The notes under the pieces were generated by a model, which had not been told where the DNA came from, made no database searches, and worked only from the letters and a program-made list of their open reading frames with translations. The position numbers were made by a program, and so were the translations under genes. A stretch of 64,000 nucleotides of DNA from JABMMZ01 sp964505065 (GTDB lineage Bacteria; Bacteroidota; Bacteroidia; NS11-12g; UBA955), in the NCBI GenBank assembly GCA_964505065.1, contig CAZDGF010000003.1, positions 17,730 through 81,729 of the forward strand. Reading direction: 5' to 3'. This document shows positions 1-8,133 of the stretch, one piece after another (position 1 is the stretch's first letter; every line of letters begins with the position of its first letter).

Positions 1-89
1 CGTTTTTGTCTAAAAATAGCCCATTTTTATATTTTATTAGGTTAATAAATTAATTTTCTTTTAAATCTGAGAAATTAATTTAAATACCC

Positions 90-479
90 ATGAAATATTT
101 TAGCCTACTATTAAGCATTTTAGTTTTTTCTAACTTTGCCCAAGCCCAAGAAAACTACAACCCCAACAATTACAAATACCGCTTTCAAAAATTGAGAAGG
201 TTTAGTACAAATTATAATTTGAATGGAAATGGGCGCTTAAATAACAGTAAAGAAACAGATACTTCAAGTAAATTGAATAACAAACAGAAAAATAATAGTA
301 ACAGCTATAACTTAAATTTTAATGGTTATTATTTTCAAGATATTAACACAGATGCTTTACAACATACATCTAATTTAAATTATAATTTTAATATTGCTAC
401 AGGAAATAGAAACTCAGAAAATAATTATGCTAATCAATTTAATTCATTTTTTTTGCAAAGAGAAAACAAAAAACAATAA
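90..479 (+). CDS. Outer-membrane-type protein, N-terminal part (frameshifted)
   Basis: This reading frame opens with a good signal peptide (Met-Lys, a hydrophobic run of Leu/Ile/Phe, then Ala-Gln-Ala-Gln, cleavage near residue 20). It continues into a very Asn/Tyr-rich stretch. It stops at 479 after a homopolymer-rich stretch (8 T at about 457-464, 6 A near 470). The same style of sequence carries on without a break in the frame that ends at 1647, so the two are almost certainly halves of one gene. Deleting one base in the A run, or in the T run, restores a single protein of about 520 residues. I do not recognise the family. A surface or outer-membrane location is inferred from the signal peptide and the barrel-like second half. 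The break may be real decay, phase variation or a sequencing error. Confidence 0.55.
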   Translation: MKYFSLLLSILVFSNFAQAQENYNPNNYKYRFQKLRRFSTNYNLNGNGRLNNSKETDTSSKLNNKQKNNSNSYNLNFNGYYFQDINTDALQHTSNLNYNFNIATGNRNSENNYANQFNSFFLQRENKKQ

Positions 480-1647
480 TTTAGGCTATAATTTAAACTA
501 TAATGCCTCCAATAGATATTATGAAAGCAATAATAATTTTAAACTACTAAACTATGGCACTGGGGTTCAAAATTTTATATCAAGGGGAAAAGAAAATGGA
601 GAATTTAAAAACACTACCTCAAATTATGATGTTTTAAGTAAACAAAATGAAATAAATTTAAATGCCAATCTTCAATTAGGCTTTGGCAAAGGCAGATTAG
701 AATATGTAACCGACCCCATAATGGCGGCTTTTATGCTTATAGATTTACAAGATAAAGCAGGAATAGGTACACTTACTAACGAGCAAGTAGAAAATATTGG
801 CAAAGGTATAACTGCTATTCGCAATACAAGGTTTATTGATTTTAGATTTAGATTGATAGACCAATTAGAGATGTTAGACAGCGTGTTGCAAGCCAATGGG
901 GTAAAAAGCAATAAAGCCTCTCGCTATTTTACTACCATAAACGATAATTGGCTATATGCTACTCAATTTGGCAGATTTACAGGTAAAAGATGGACTTTTT
1001 ATTTGGACAACAGAGCTTTTTTAGGAAATGATAAAACAGAATTTAATAATAAATTAATAATAGGCAACCATTTTAAAGGAAGAGGTTTCAATCGCAATAT
1101 TTACAATGGATTTGGTATAAATTTTGATAAATCGAAACAAAAAAGCATTTACCGCCAAAATACTTGGGGATTTAATGTAAATGCAGGGCTACAACACAAT
1201 ACAAATGGCACAATTACCGAAGACAGTATTGGCAAAAGTAGTTTTCTAAAAACAGAAACAAAAAACAAACCAGATGCTATAAATGCCAATATTGGCGTTT
1301 ATTACGAATACCTTTGGCAGCCCAATACCCGTACTTTTTTTACTGCTCGTGTAAATCCAAATTTAAATACTATAAGAAGTCAAAATGGCATACGTAGAGC
1401 CAATTTAAATAATAGTTTTAACAATAACTTAAACTATGGTTTAGCAACAGATTTTAGATATTTTAAATTTTTTACTGCTCGTCTTTCTGCTTTTGTAAAT
1501 GCTGAAATAAATGTAACTAACAATCGTAATATTAATTTTATAGAATTTGGTATTACACCTAATCCTATTCTAACATCAAAAAATATTGGCACAAATTTTA
1601 GTTTTAACCATAATTTTAGTGCTGGGATAACATATGTGCTGTTTTAA
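394..1647 (+). CDS. Outer-membrane beta-barrel-like protein, C-terminal part
   Basis: This is the main body of the gene that begins at 90. The first residues of the frame (394 to about 475) overlap the upstream frame and look out of frame there, so genuine coding probably starts near 470. The remainder alternates short polar and aromatic stretches (many Asn, Tyr, Phe), as in beta strands, and ends in Val-Leu-Phe. A terminal aromatic residue is typical of outer-membrane barrels recognised by the BAM complex. Residues around 110-170 are more helical. No named domain is recognised. A perfect inverted repeat at 1659-1676 just after the stop may act as a transcription end. As it stands this half has no signal peptide of its own. 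Confidence 0.55.
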   Translation: MLQEIETQKIIMLINLIHFFCKEKTKNNNLGYNLNYNASNRYYESNNNFKLLNYGTGVQNFISRGKENGEFKNTTSNYDVLSKQNEINLNANLQLGFGKGRLEYVTDPIMAAFMLIDLQDKAGIGTLTNEQVENIGKGITAIRNTRFIDFRFRLIDQLEMLDSVLQANGVKSNKASRYFTTINDNWLYATQFGRFTGKRWTFYLDNRAFLGNDKTEFNNKLIIGNHFKGRGFNRNIYNGFGINFDKSKQKSIYRQNTWGFNVNAGLQHNTNGTITEDSIGKSSFLKTETKNKPDAINANIGVYYEYLWQPNTRTFFTARVNPNLNTIRSQNGIRRANLNNSFNNNLNYGLATDFRYFKFFTARLSAFVNAEINVTNNRNINFIEFGITPNPILTSKNIGTNFSFNHNFSAGITYVLF

Positions 1648-1696
1648 GGTTTTAGTTGGTTGGTTTTAAAACCAACAAGAGGAGAAATTTGAGCTG

Positions 1697-1752
1697 TTTC
1701 AGATTCCGTATAATTTTGCAAAGCCTCCCGCACGTGCAGGATACGGAATGAC
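1697..1752. repeat. Hairpin repeat of the GTCATTCTG family (partial copy)
   Basis: The outer arms TTCCGTAT (1704-1711) and ATACGGAA (1741-1748) are complementary and enclose TAATTTTGCAAAGC and an imperfect CCCGCACGTGCAGG palindrome. The copy at 22573 has the same layout with arms TTCTGTAT and ATACAGAA, so a C-G pair is replaced by T-A while the stem is kept. It lies between the outer-membrane gene and zapA. Confidence 0.7.
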
Positions 1753-1857
1753 AACTTTCTCAAACCATTTTTCAAAGCAAAATTTTAAAAAACGAAAAAA
1801 AAATCGTAACCTTGCATCTAAATTAAACCAAAAAATAACGTTTAAATTAAATTTCAA

Positions 1858-2151
1858 ATGGCAGGAAATATTTCCATAAAAGTAAATGTAGGCGATAGAA
1901 TGTATCCACTACAAATAAATGCCAGAGAAGAAGAATATGTGCGCAAGGCGGCAAAACTGCTGAATGAGAAAATAACCTTTTTCAACAATAGTTTTACCAC
2001 CAAAGATAAAATAGATGGACTGGCAATGGCTGCTTTAGAATATGCAGTAGATGCGCTTAATAAAACCCAAAAAGTAGAGGCAGCAGCCAATACCAAATTG
2101 GATTTTTCAACCATTGAAAACAAGCTTTCCGAAATAGAAAACTTGCTTTAA
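1858..2151 (+). CDS. zapA: Cell division protein ZapA
   Basis: This 97-residue protein has the ZapA layout: an N-terminal globular part beginning Ile-Ser-Ile-Lys-Val-Asn-Val-Gly-Asp-Arg with the conserved Tyr-Pro-Leu. An Arg-Glu-Glu-Glu-Tyr-Val-Arg-Lys-Ala-Ala helix follows, then a long C-terminal helix rich in Ala/Leu/Lys ending in heptad-like Leu/Ile. ZapA binds FtsZ and bundles protofilaments at the division site. Length matches the family. It lies 68 bp upstream of rny on the same strand, a pairing common in Bacteroidota, so the two are probably co-transcribed. A box one mismatch from the -7 consensus (TAACCTTG) lies near 1807. Confidence 0.85.
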   Translation: MAGNISIKVNVGDRMYPLQINAREEEYVRKAAKLLNEKITFFNNSFTTKDKIDGLAMAALEYAVDALNKTQKVEAAANTKLDFSTIENKLSEIENLL

Positions 2152-2219
2152 TTTTTACAACATAGTCTATTCTTAACTATTTAATTTCTACTTTATTTTT
2201 ATAAAAATAAAAAATAAAA

Positions 2220-3764
2220 ATGAGTGAAATATTGTATGCCGTAATAGGAATTGTAATAGGGCTTGTAATAGGCTATTTTGCAGGTATTCCTTTGGTAAAA
2301 AAACAACAACAGGCGCAAGCAAATCTACTTTTAGAAGAGGCAAAAGGCAAAGCAGAAAGCATTAAGCAAAGCAAAATGCTTGAAAGCAAAGAAAAATTTT
2401 TAAGCTTAAAATCCGAACACGAAAAAGAAGTACAACGCAGAAACAACGAAGTACAAGTATCTGAAAATAGAATTAAGCAAAAAGAACAAAGCCTTGACGA
2501 TAAGCTAAAAATAAATAAAACCAAAGAAGATGAATTAGAACGCTTGAAACAACAATTAGGAGCGCAACAAAGCGGCTTGGCTAAAAAAGAACAAGAGGTA
2601 GAAACTGTTCGCCAGCAGCAAATAAAAATGTTGGAAAAAGTAGCCAATCTTACTGCCGAAGAAGCTAAAGCCCAAATGATAGAAGCAGTGAAAGCTGATG
2701 CACATACGGAGGCTATTGCACAATCTAAAATAATAGTTGAAGAGGCAAAACTTACAGCTACCAAAGATGCTAAACGCATTGTATTACAAACTATACAGCG
2801 TACTGCTGCTGAAACAGCTATTGAAAATACTGTTACGGTTTTTAACCTTGAAAATGATGATGTTAAAGGCAGAATTATAGGCAGGGAAGGCAGAAATATT
2901 AGAGCTTTGGAAGGTGCTACAGGTATTGAAATTATTGTAGATGATACCCCAGAAGCCATTGTGCTTTCAGGTTTTGACCCTGTAAGAAGAGAGATAGCAC
3001 GTTTGTCGCTGCATCGCCTTGTTGCCGATGGCAGAATACACCCAGCAAGAATAGAAGAAGTGGTAGAAAAAACCAAAAAAGATATTGAGCAAGAAATAAT
3101 AGAAATAGGACAACGCACTGTAATAGATTTAGGTATTACAGGCTTACACCCCGAGCTTATTCGTATAGTTGGCAGAATGCGTTACCGCTCAAGCTATGGA
3201 CAAAATTTATTGAAGCACAGCCGAGAGGTTGCCAACCTTTGTGCAACTATGGCTACAGAATTTGGCTTAAATGCAAAATTGGCTAAACGTGCTGGTTTGC
3301 TCCACGATATAGGCAAAGTGCCCGAAGATGATGCAGAAACTCCGCATGCTCTTTTAGGCATGAAATGGGCGGAAAAATATGGCGAACACCCAGAGGTATG
3401 CAATGCCATAGGTGCCCACCACGATGAAATAGAAATGACAAGTATGTTATCGCCTATTATTCAGGCTTGCGATGCTATAAGCGGCTCTCGCCCAGGTGCA
3501 AGAAGAGAAGATACAGAAAGCTATATAAAACGCTTAAAAGATTTAGAAGCCTTGGCTATGAGTTTTAAAGGTGTAGATAAAGCATTTGCTATACAAGCAG
3601 GTAGAGAATTAAGAGTATTAGTAGATAGCGATAAAGCAACGGATAAAGAGGCAGATAATTTGAGCTTTGAAATTTCTCAACGTATAATGAAAGAAATGAT
3701 ATACCCAGGGCAAATTAAAATTACTGTAATTAGAGAAAAAAGAGCTGTAAATTTTGCAAAATAG
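2220..3764 (+). CDS. rny: Ribonuclease Y
   Basis: The 514-residue protein shows the complete RNase Y order. A single N-terminal membrane anchor occupies residues 4-24. A long Lys/Glu/Gln-rich coiled coil runs to about residue 190. A KH RNA-binding domain carries Gly-Arg-Ile-Ile-Gly-Arg-Glu-Gly near residue 217. An HD phosphohydrolase domain has the metal-binding His362-Asp363 in Leu-Leu-His-Asp-Ile-Gly-Lys and a second His-His-Asp further on. RNase Y is a membrane-bound endoribonuclease that starts mRNA decay. It follows zapA and converges on argS with only 13 bp between stop codons. The length is typical and no defect is visible. Confidence 0.96.
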   Translation: MSEILYAVIGIVIGLVIGYFAGIPLVKKQQQAQANLLLEEAKGKAESIKQSKMLESKEKFLSLKSEHEKEVQRRNNEVQVSENRIKQKEQSLDDKLKINKTKEDELERLKQQLGAQQSGLAKKEQEVETVRQQQIKMLEKVANLTAEEAKAQMIEAVKADAHTEAIAQSKIIVEEAKLTATKDAKRIVLQTIQRTAAETAIENTVTVFNLENDDVKGRIIGREGRNIRALEGATGIEIIVDDTPEAIVLSGFDPVRREIARLSLHRLVADGRIHPARIEEVVEKTKKDIEQEIIEIGQRTVIDLGITGLHPELIRIVGRMRYRSSYGQNLLKHSREVANLCATMATEFGLNAKLAKRAGLLHDIGKVPEDDAETPHALLGMKWAEKYGEHPEVCNAIGAHHDEIEMTSMLSPIIQACDAISGSRPGARREDTESYIKRLKDLEALAMSFKGVDKAFAIQAGRELRVLVDSDKATDKEADNLSFEISQRIMKEMIYPGQIKITVIREKRAVNFAK

Positions 3765-3783
3765 ATGTAGTATATCCCTACAT
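3765..3783. terminator. Hairpin between convergent rny and argS
   Basis: ATGTAG (3765-3770) and CTACAT (3778-3783) are perfect inverted repeats around a 7-nt loop. The hairpin fills the gap between the two stop codons and its right arm includes the argS stop codon. There is no long T run, so calling it a bidirectional terminator is inference. Confidence 0.4.
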
Positions 3784-5544
3784 TCTATCTGGGCAATCAA
3801 TACCCAATAAATTTAAACATACTTTTATAGTATTGGCAGTTGCTTTAGCTAATTGCAAACGGAATTTTCGTTTTTCTGTATCATTTTCTTTTAAAAACGA
3901 CACATCGTTATACACTCTGTTAAAAGCTTTTGCTAAATTTAAAACATAAGTACCCACAGCCGCAGGATTATAATTTTTAGCTGCATCGAGCATTGTTTTT
4001 TCAAAAGCTGCTAAATGTTTAATTAAGTTTAGCTCGCTTTCTTTGGCTTCTTCTATTTGGTATGAATTTAATAACTCATTTGCTTGAGCAACATTCATCA
4101 TGCTATTTATTCGTGCATAGGTATATTGTACAAATGGACCAGTATCGCCCTGAAAATCTATGCTTTCTTGAGGATTAAAGAGCATACGTTTTTGAGGGTC
4201 AACACGCAGCATATAAAATTTTAAAGCACCTAAACCAAGTGTGTAATAAAGGTTTTGTTTTTCTTCATTGCTCATACCTTCTGTTTTGCCCAATTCTTCT
4301 GTTTTATCTTGCGCAGTTTGTATCATTTCTGACATTAAATCATCGGCATCTACAACAGTGCCTTCACGGCTTTTCATTTTTCCACTTGGCAAATCTACCA
4401 TACCATAACTTAAATGGTAGCATCCACTTGCCCAACTTTTGCCCAATTTATTTAAAATTAAAAACAATACTTTAAAATGGTAATCTTGCTCATTGCCCAC
4501 CACATAAATACTTTTTTCGCAGCCAAATTCATCGTATTTCAATTGGGCTGTGCCAATATCTTGGGTTATATACACAGAAGTGCCATCTGCACGCATCACC
4601 AATTTTTCATCTAAACCATCGGCTGTTAAATCTATCCAAATACTGCCATCAGGTTTTTTATAAAATACCTTTTTATCCAAGCCCTCTTGTACAATATTTT
4701 TGCCTAAAAGATAGGTATTGCTTTCGTAATAATATTTATCGAAACTTACGCCCAATTGTTTGTATGTAAATTCAAAACCACTATACACCCATTGGTTCAT
4801 GGTTTGCCATAGGCTCATTACCTCCTTATCGCCAGCCTCCCATTTGCGTAGCATTTCTTGGGTTTTTAACATTAAAGGTGCTTGTTTTTCTGCTTTCTCC
4901 TTTTCCATACCATTAGCCATTAATTGGCTAATTTCTTCTTTGTAAAGTTTATCAAAAAGCACGTAGTATTTGCCTACAAAATGGTCGCCTTTAGTGTTTG
5001 TACTTTCAGGGGTTTCGCCATTGCCATATAGCTGCCAAGCCAAGATACTTTTGCATATATGTATGCCCCTATCGTTTATAAGGTTTACCATTGTAACCTC
5101 ATAGCCAGTGTATTTCAAAAGTTGAGCAACACTATAACCCAATAAATTGGTGCGAATATGCCCCAAATGTAAAGGCTTGTTGGTATTTGGCGAGGAGTAT
5201 TCCACCATTACCTTGCCGCTGTTTTTTTGTTGAATTTCAGTAGTAAAATGTTTGAAACTATGCAACCAAACATTGGCAGAAAGTTCGATATTTAAAAAAC
5301 CATTAACAACATTATAGCCAGTAATATTGGTGTTGTTTGCTTTAAGGTATTCGCCTATTTGCTGGGCTGTTTGCGCAGGATTTAGTTTAGATATTCTTAA
5401 AAAAGGAAATACATTAAAAGTATAATCGCCTTTAAAATTAGGGTTTGTAGGTTCTAATTTTAATGTTTCAGCAGCAATAGTTTCATTAAATTCAATATTA
5501 AATGCCTTTGCAATACTTTCTTTTATCTCTAACTCAATATCCAT
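3778..5544 (-). CDS. argS: Arginyl-tRNA synthetase
   Basis: This 588-residue class I aminoacyl-tRNA synthetase charges tRNA-Arg. The N-terminal tRNA-binding domain covers residues 1-100. The catalytic core carries the HIGH-type motif His-Leu-Gly-His at 126-129 after Ser-Ser-Pro-Asn-Thr-Asn-Lys-Pro. A KMSK-like loop (Lys-Met-Lys-Ser-Arg) lies near residue 390. A DALR-type anticodon-binding domain ends in Pro-Asp-Arg-Met, the usual ArgS C-terminus. A -7 promoter box (TATCTTTG) lies only 5 nt before the start codon, suggesting a leaderless message. The gene runs against rny. Confidence 0.97.
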   Translation of the reverse strand: MDIELEIKESIAKAFNIEFNETIAAETLKLEPTNPNFKGDYTFNVFPFLRISKLNPAQTAQQIGEYLKANNTNITGYNVVNGFLNIELSANVWLHSFKHFTTEIQQKNSGKVMVEYSSPNTNKPLHLGHIRTNLLGYSVAQLLKYTGYEVTMVNLINDRGIHICKSILAWQLYGNGETPESTNTKGDHFVGKYYVLFDKLYKEEISQLMANGMEKEKAEKQAPLMLKTQEMLRKWEAGDKEVMSLWQTMNQWVYSGFEFTYKQLGVSFDKYYYESNTYLLGKNIVQEGLDKKVFYKKPDGSIWIDLTADGLDEKLVMRADGTSVYITQDIGTAQLKYDEFGCEKSIYVVGNEQDYHFKVLFLILNKLGKSWASGCYHLSYGMVDLPSGKMKSREGTVVDADDLMSEMIQTAQDKTEELGKTEGMSNEEKQNLYYTLGLGALKFYMLRVDPQKRMLFNPQESIDFQGDTGPFVQYTYARINSMMNVAQANELLNSYQIEEAKESELNLIKHLAAFEKTMLDAAKNYNPAAVGTYVLNLAKAFNRVYNDVSFLKENDTEKRKFRLQLAKATANTIKVCLNLLGIDCPDRM

Positions 5545-5549
5545 AGCGG

Positions 5550-5557
5550 CAAAGATA
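5550..5557 (-). promoter_or_regulatory. -7 promoter box of argS (leaderless)
   Basis: The minus-strand sequence is TATCTTTG, matching the Bacteroidota TAnnTTTG -7 element. Only 5 nt separate it from the argS ATG, so transcription is predicted to start at or next to the start codon. Confidence 0.55.
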
Positions 5558-5651
5558 TTTAAGAAAAAACGAAATAGATATTTTTTTTTAGAGGCTTTAG
5601 TTTACAAAATAGATTATGATGATATAAAATAAATATCCGAAGTTTAAAATA

Positions 5652-6061
5652 ATGAAAATTTTTACCAAACTTATGCTCTCTCTTTTTGCTATATATGCCA
5701 ATAAGTAATGGCTGCAAAGAAGAAAAAAAGATACAATTTACACAGAAGCAAGCACTTTAACCCAAATTAATCAATAGGAGATTTGAAAAATTGAACTATT
5801 TGATTTAGTTGGGCTTAACCCCGATTTAAAAATTGCAATTATGTTTTGTAAAAACATGATTTGCAATTTGTTATTCGATTCAGCAATGCTATTGCTGAAT
5901 TTGGGTTAATAATATATAATTCTCAAGGACAAATAATTATCAATAAAGAAATGATTGATAATGAAACAATTGATACTAAAGAGTTAATCAAAGGTTTTTA
6001 TTTTATATACTTAAAAACAAAAAATGGCGAAGTTTTCAATTCAAGTTTTATAAAATCTTAG
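5652..6061 (+). pseudogene. Decayed secreted protein gene: signal peptide plus T9SS sorting-domain remnant
   Basis: An 18-codon frame from 5652 encodes a signal-peptide-like start (Met-Lys-Ile-Phe-Thr-Lys, then a hydrophobic run) and stops at 5706. One frame over, Ser-Asn-Gly-Cys-Lys-Glu-Glu follows, which would read as a lipobox-like junction after a frameshift. A 153-bp MITE-like repeat (5757-5909) comes next. After it, a frame to 6061 encodes Ile-Ile-Tyr-Asn-Ser-Gln-Gly-Gln, then Leu-Ile-Lys-Gly-Phe-Tyr-Phe-Ile-Tyr-Leu-Lys and a short terminal strand. That is the pattern of a T9SS type A sorting domain. The middle of the gene is missing. I infer a relic of a secreted protein disrupted by insertion and deletion. 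The 66-residue frame from 5861 starts inside the repeat and is unlikely to be functional. Confidence 0.6.
5757..5909 (+). repeat. 153-bp MITE-like repeat, copy A
   Basis: It is bounded by TTAACCCAAATT and its complement AATTTGGGTTAA. Inside are two hairpins: one built on GCAATTATGTTTT with AAAACATGATTTGC, and a perfect 9-bp stem TTCAGCAAT with ATTGCTGAA around loop GCT. Near-identical copies lie at 31325-31579 (one full plus one half) and 41314-41467 (inverted). It has no coding capacity. Confidence 0.8.
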
Positions 6062-7128
6062 TCATTATACAACTCAAAAACCTTTTGCGCACAGTATTGT
6101 GGCGTAAATTGGGCTAAATGTTGGCTATAATCTTGGATAGGCATTTGTGCTAAATTTTGCAATACATCAGCCAATTGTTGGGTATTGTTTGGTTCAAAAA
6201 ATAAAGTATTTTTAGGTGCTATTTCTTTAAAAACTTCAATATTATTTACAGCCAAAGGCAAGCCAGCACAAGCCGCCTCTAATAGCGGAATACCAAAACC
6301 CTCCACCATACTTGGATATACAAAACCTTTTGCCGAGCGGTACAACAATGGTAAATCCGTACTTTCTACATCGGTTAAAAGCATTATTTGGTGTTGTAAT
6401 TTAAGCTCTTCAATTAATGTTATGCAAGCATTGTAAGTATCACCTTTTCTACCCGCTAAAACCAATTTAATGTTTTTATCTTTTACCAAACTAAATGCTT
6501 TGATTAATACCAAATGGTTTTTTCGTTGCTGAAAACTACTTACATACAACAAAAATGGAAAATCTAAATTATTTTGCTGCTTAAAATATAAAATTTGCTG
6601 CTCGGTATAGCTTTGCCAATGGGCTTCTCCACATGTTTGGTAAACTACATTTACCTTTTTTTCATCTGCATGATAAAGCGAAATAATATCTTTAGCAGTA
6701 GCATTACTCGTAGCTATTATAGTGTCTGCAATGGCTATTGCGTGTTTGGTTTTTTGGTGGTAAATAGTTCTATCCAAAAAGGGGTATTGCTTTGGAAATA
6801 ATTTATAAATTACATCGTGAATAGTTACCACTTTTTGGGTATTTGTGTGCCATTTACCATAAGGTAATTCATTGCTTAAACCATGAAAAACATCTAATTC
6901 TAAATGCTTAATTGTGTTTAAAATACCATTAACGCGCCAAAGCAAACCTGCATTTGGTGTATGTTGTATGCCTTGCTGTTGGTATAAATTGGCTAAATTT
7001 GGTTTGTGTAACAATAAAAATTTGGATTCAGGATATTGTAGTATCAACGCATCTACCAAATCTCGGCTATAATTGCCTAAACCTGATTGGTTGTTAAAAT
7101 AGCGTTTAGCATCAAAACCTACTCTCAT
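6058..7128 (-). CDS. Family 4 (GT-B) glycosyltransferase
   Basis: This 356-residue protein has the two-lobed glycosyltransferase group 1 layout. The N-terminal part has a Gly-Leu-Gly-Asn-Tyr acceptor loop near residue 17. The C-terminal lobe has Leu-Tyr-Val-Ser-Ser and the E-x7-E donor motif (Glu-Gly-Phe-Gly-Ile-Pro-Leu-Leu-Glu, about 275-283). Such enzymes add a sugar from a nucleotide sugar to lipid-linked or surface glycans in the cytoplasm. The substrate cannot be told. It starts 8 bp after dapD, so both are probably on one transcript, although no shared pathway is evident. The stop codon overlaps the decayed gene on the other strand. Confidence 0.87.
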   Translation of the reverse strand: MRVGFDAKRYFNNQSGLGNYSRDLVDALILQYPESKFLLLHKPNLANLYQQQGIQHTPNAGLLWRVNGILNTIKHLELDVFHGLSNELPYGKWHTNTQKVVTIHDVIYKLFPKQYPFLDRTIYHQKTKHAIAIADTIIATSNATAKDIISLYHADEKKVNVVYQTCGEAHWQSYTEQQILYFKQQNNLDFPFLLYVSSFQQRKNHLVLIKAFSLVKDKNIKLVLAGRKGDTYNACITLIEELKLQHQIMLLTDVESTDLPLLYRSAKGFVYPSMVEGFGIPLLEAACAGLPLAVNNIEVFKEIAPKNTLFFEPNNTQQLADVLQNLAQMPIQDYSQHLAQFTPQYCAQKVFELYND

Positions 7129-7136
7129 TTTAAAAA

Positions 7137-7964
7137 TTATACAGCTACATTGTTTTCTCTTAAAGCATCGTTCAAAGATGTTTTTAAATCGGTACTGGCT
7201 TTGCGTTTACCAATAATTATGGCACATGGCACATGGAATTTTCCTGCAGGAAATTCTTTTTCGTAACTACCAGGTATGACGACACTTCTGGGTGGTACAT
7301 AGCCTTTGTATTCTGTGCGTTCGGCTGTGGTTACATCTATAATTTTAGTACTTTGGGTAATGGTAACACCAGCACCCAATACAGCCTCTTTGCCAATATG
7401 TGCTCCTTCTACCACTATACAGCGAGAGCCTATAAAACAATCGTCTTCAATAATAACAGGAGCAGCTTGAACAGGCTCTAAAACACCGCCAATACCTACC
7501 CCACCACTTAAATGTACATTTTTACCTATCTGTGCACAACTGCCCACAGTAGCCCATGTATCTACCATTGTTCCGCTATCTACATAAGCACCAATATTTA
7601 CAAAACTTGGCATTAATATTACGCTTTTATTAATAAATGCACCATAACGCGCCACAGAACCCATAACTGCACGCACACCTTGCCCTTCAAAATCTGATTT
7701 TAAAGGTATTTTATCGTAAAACTCGTAAGCGCCAAGTTTTTCAGTTTTATTTTGAGTAAGTGGAAAATACAAAATTACACCTTTTTTTACCCATTCATTT
7801 ACCTGCCAAGTACCGTCTTCATTTGGCTGAGCCACTCTTACATGTCCTTTATCCAATTGTTCAATTAAGCTAAAAATGGCTTTTTGGATATCTTCATTTT
7901 TAAGTAGTTCTCTATTGTTCCAAGCGTTTTCTATGGTTTGTTGTAGGGTTGTAGTATCAGTCAT
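7137..7964 (-). CDS. dapD: 2,3,4,5-tetrahydropyridine-2,6-dicarboxylate N-succinyltransferase
   Basis: This 275-residue enzyme transfers succinyl from succinyl-CoA to tetrahydrodipicolinate in the succinylase route to meso-diaminopimelate and lysine. The N-terminal helical domain ends near residue 95. A left-handed beta-helix of hexapeptide repeats follows, with the family stretch Gly-Gly-Val-Gly-Ile-Gly-Gly-Val-Leu-Glu-Pro (about 155-165) and Asp-Asp-Cys-Phe-Ile-Gly-Ser-Arg. Length fits the family. It is first in a two-gene unit with the downstream glycosyltransferase. About 170 bp upstream hold no recognisable feature. Confidence 0.96.
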   Translation of the reverse strand: MTDTTTLQQTIENAWNNRELLKNEDIQKAIFSLIEQLDKGHVRVAQPNEDGTWQVNEWVKKGVILYFPLTQNKTEKLGAYEFYDKIPLKSDFEGQGVRAVMGSVARYGAFINKSVILMPSFVNIGAYVDSGTMVDTWATVGSCAQIGKNVHLSGGVGIGGVLEPVQAAPVIIEDDCFIGSRCIVVEGAHIGKEAVLGAGVTITQSTKIIDVTTAERTEYKGYVPPRSVVIPGSYEKEFPAGKFHVPCAIIIGKRKASTDLKTSLNDALRENNVAV

Positions 7965-8133
7965 TTGTATAAAAAATTATAGTGCAAAAAAAGGCAAAAA
8001 TTTGGTTTAAAAAGGAATAAAAAAAATTTATTTACATCATACCATCCATTTTTATTTAAAGTATTGAATTATATAAGGGCAGTGTAGTGTAGGCTGTTCT
8101 TTTTGGCTTAAATCTAACATGTTTTTGGTGTAA

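Noticed and set aside
2273..3118. 281-codon minus-strand frame
   Set aside because: It is antisense to the coiled-coil and KH region of rny. The Ser/Cys-rich composition is the complement of a Lys/Glu/Ala-rich gene.
5706..5780. Small basic peptide frame starting MAAKKKK
   Set aside because: Only 20 codons, it ends inside the MITE-like repeat and has no supporting signal. It is best seen as part of the decayed gene.
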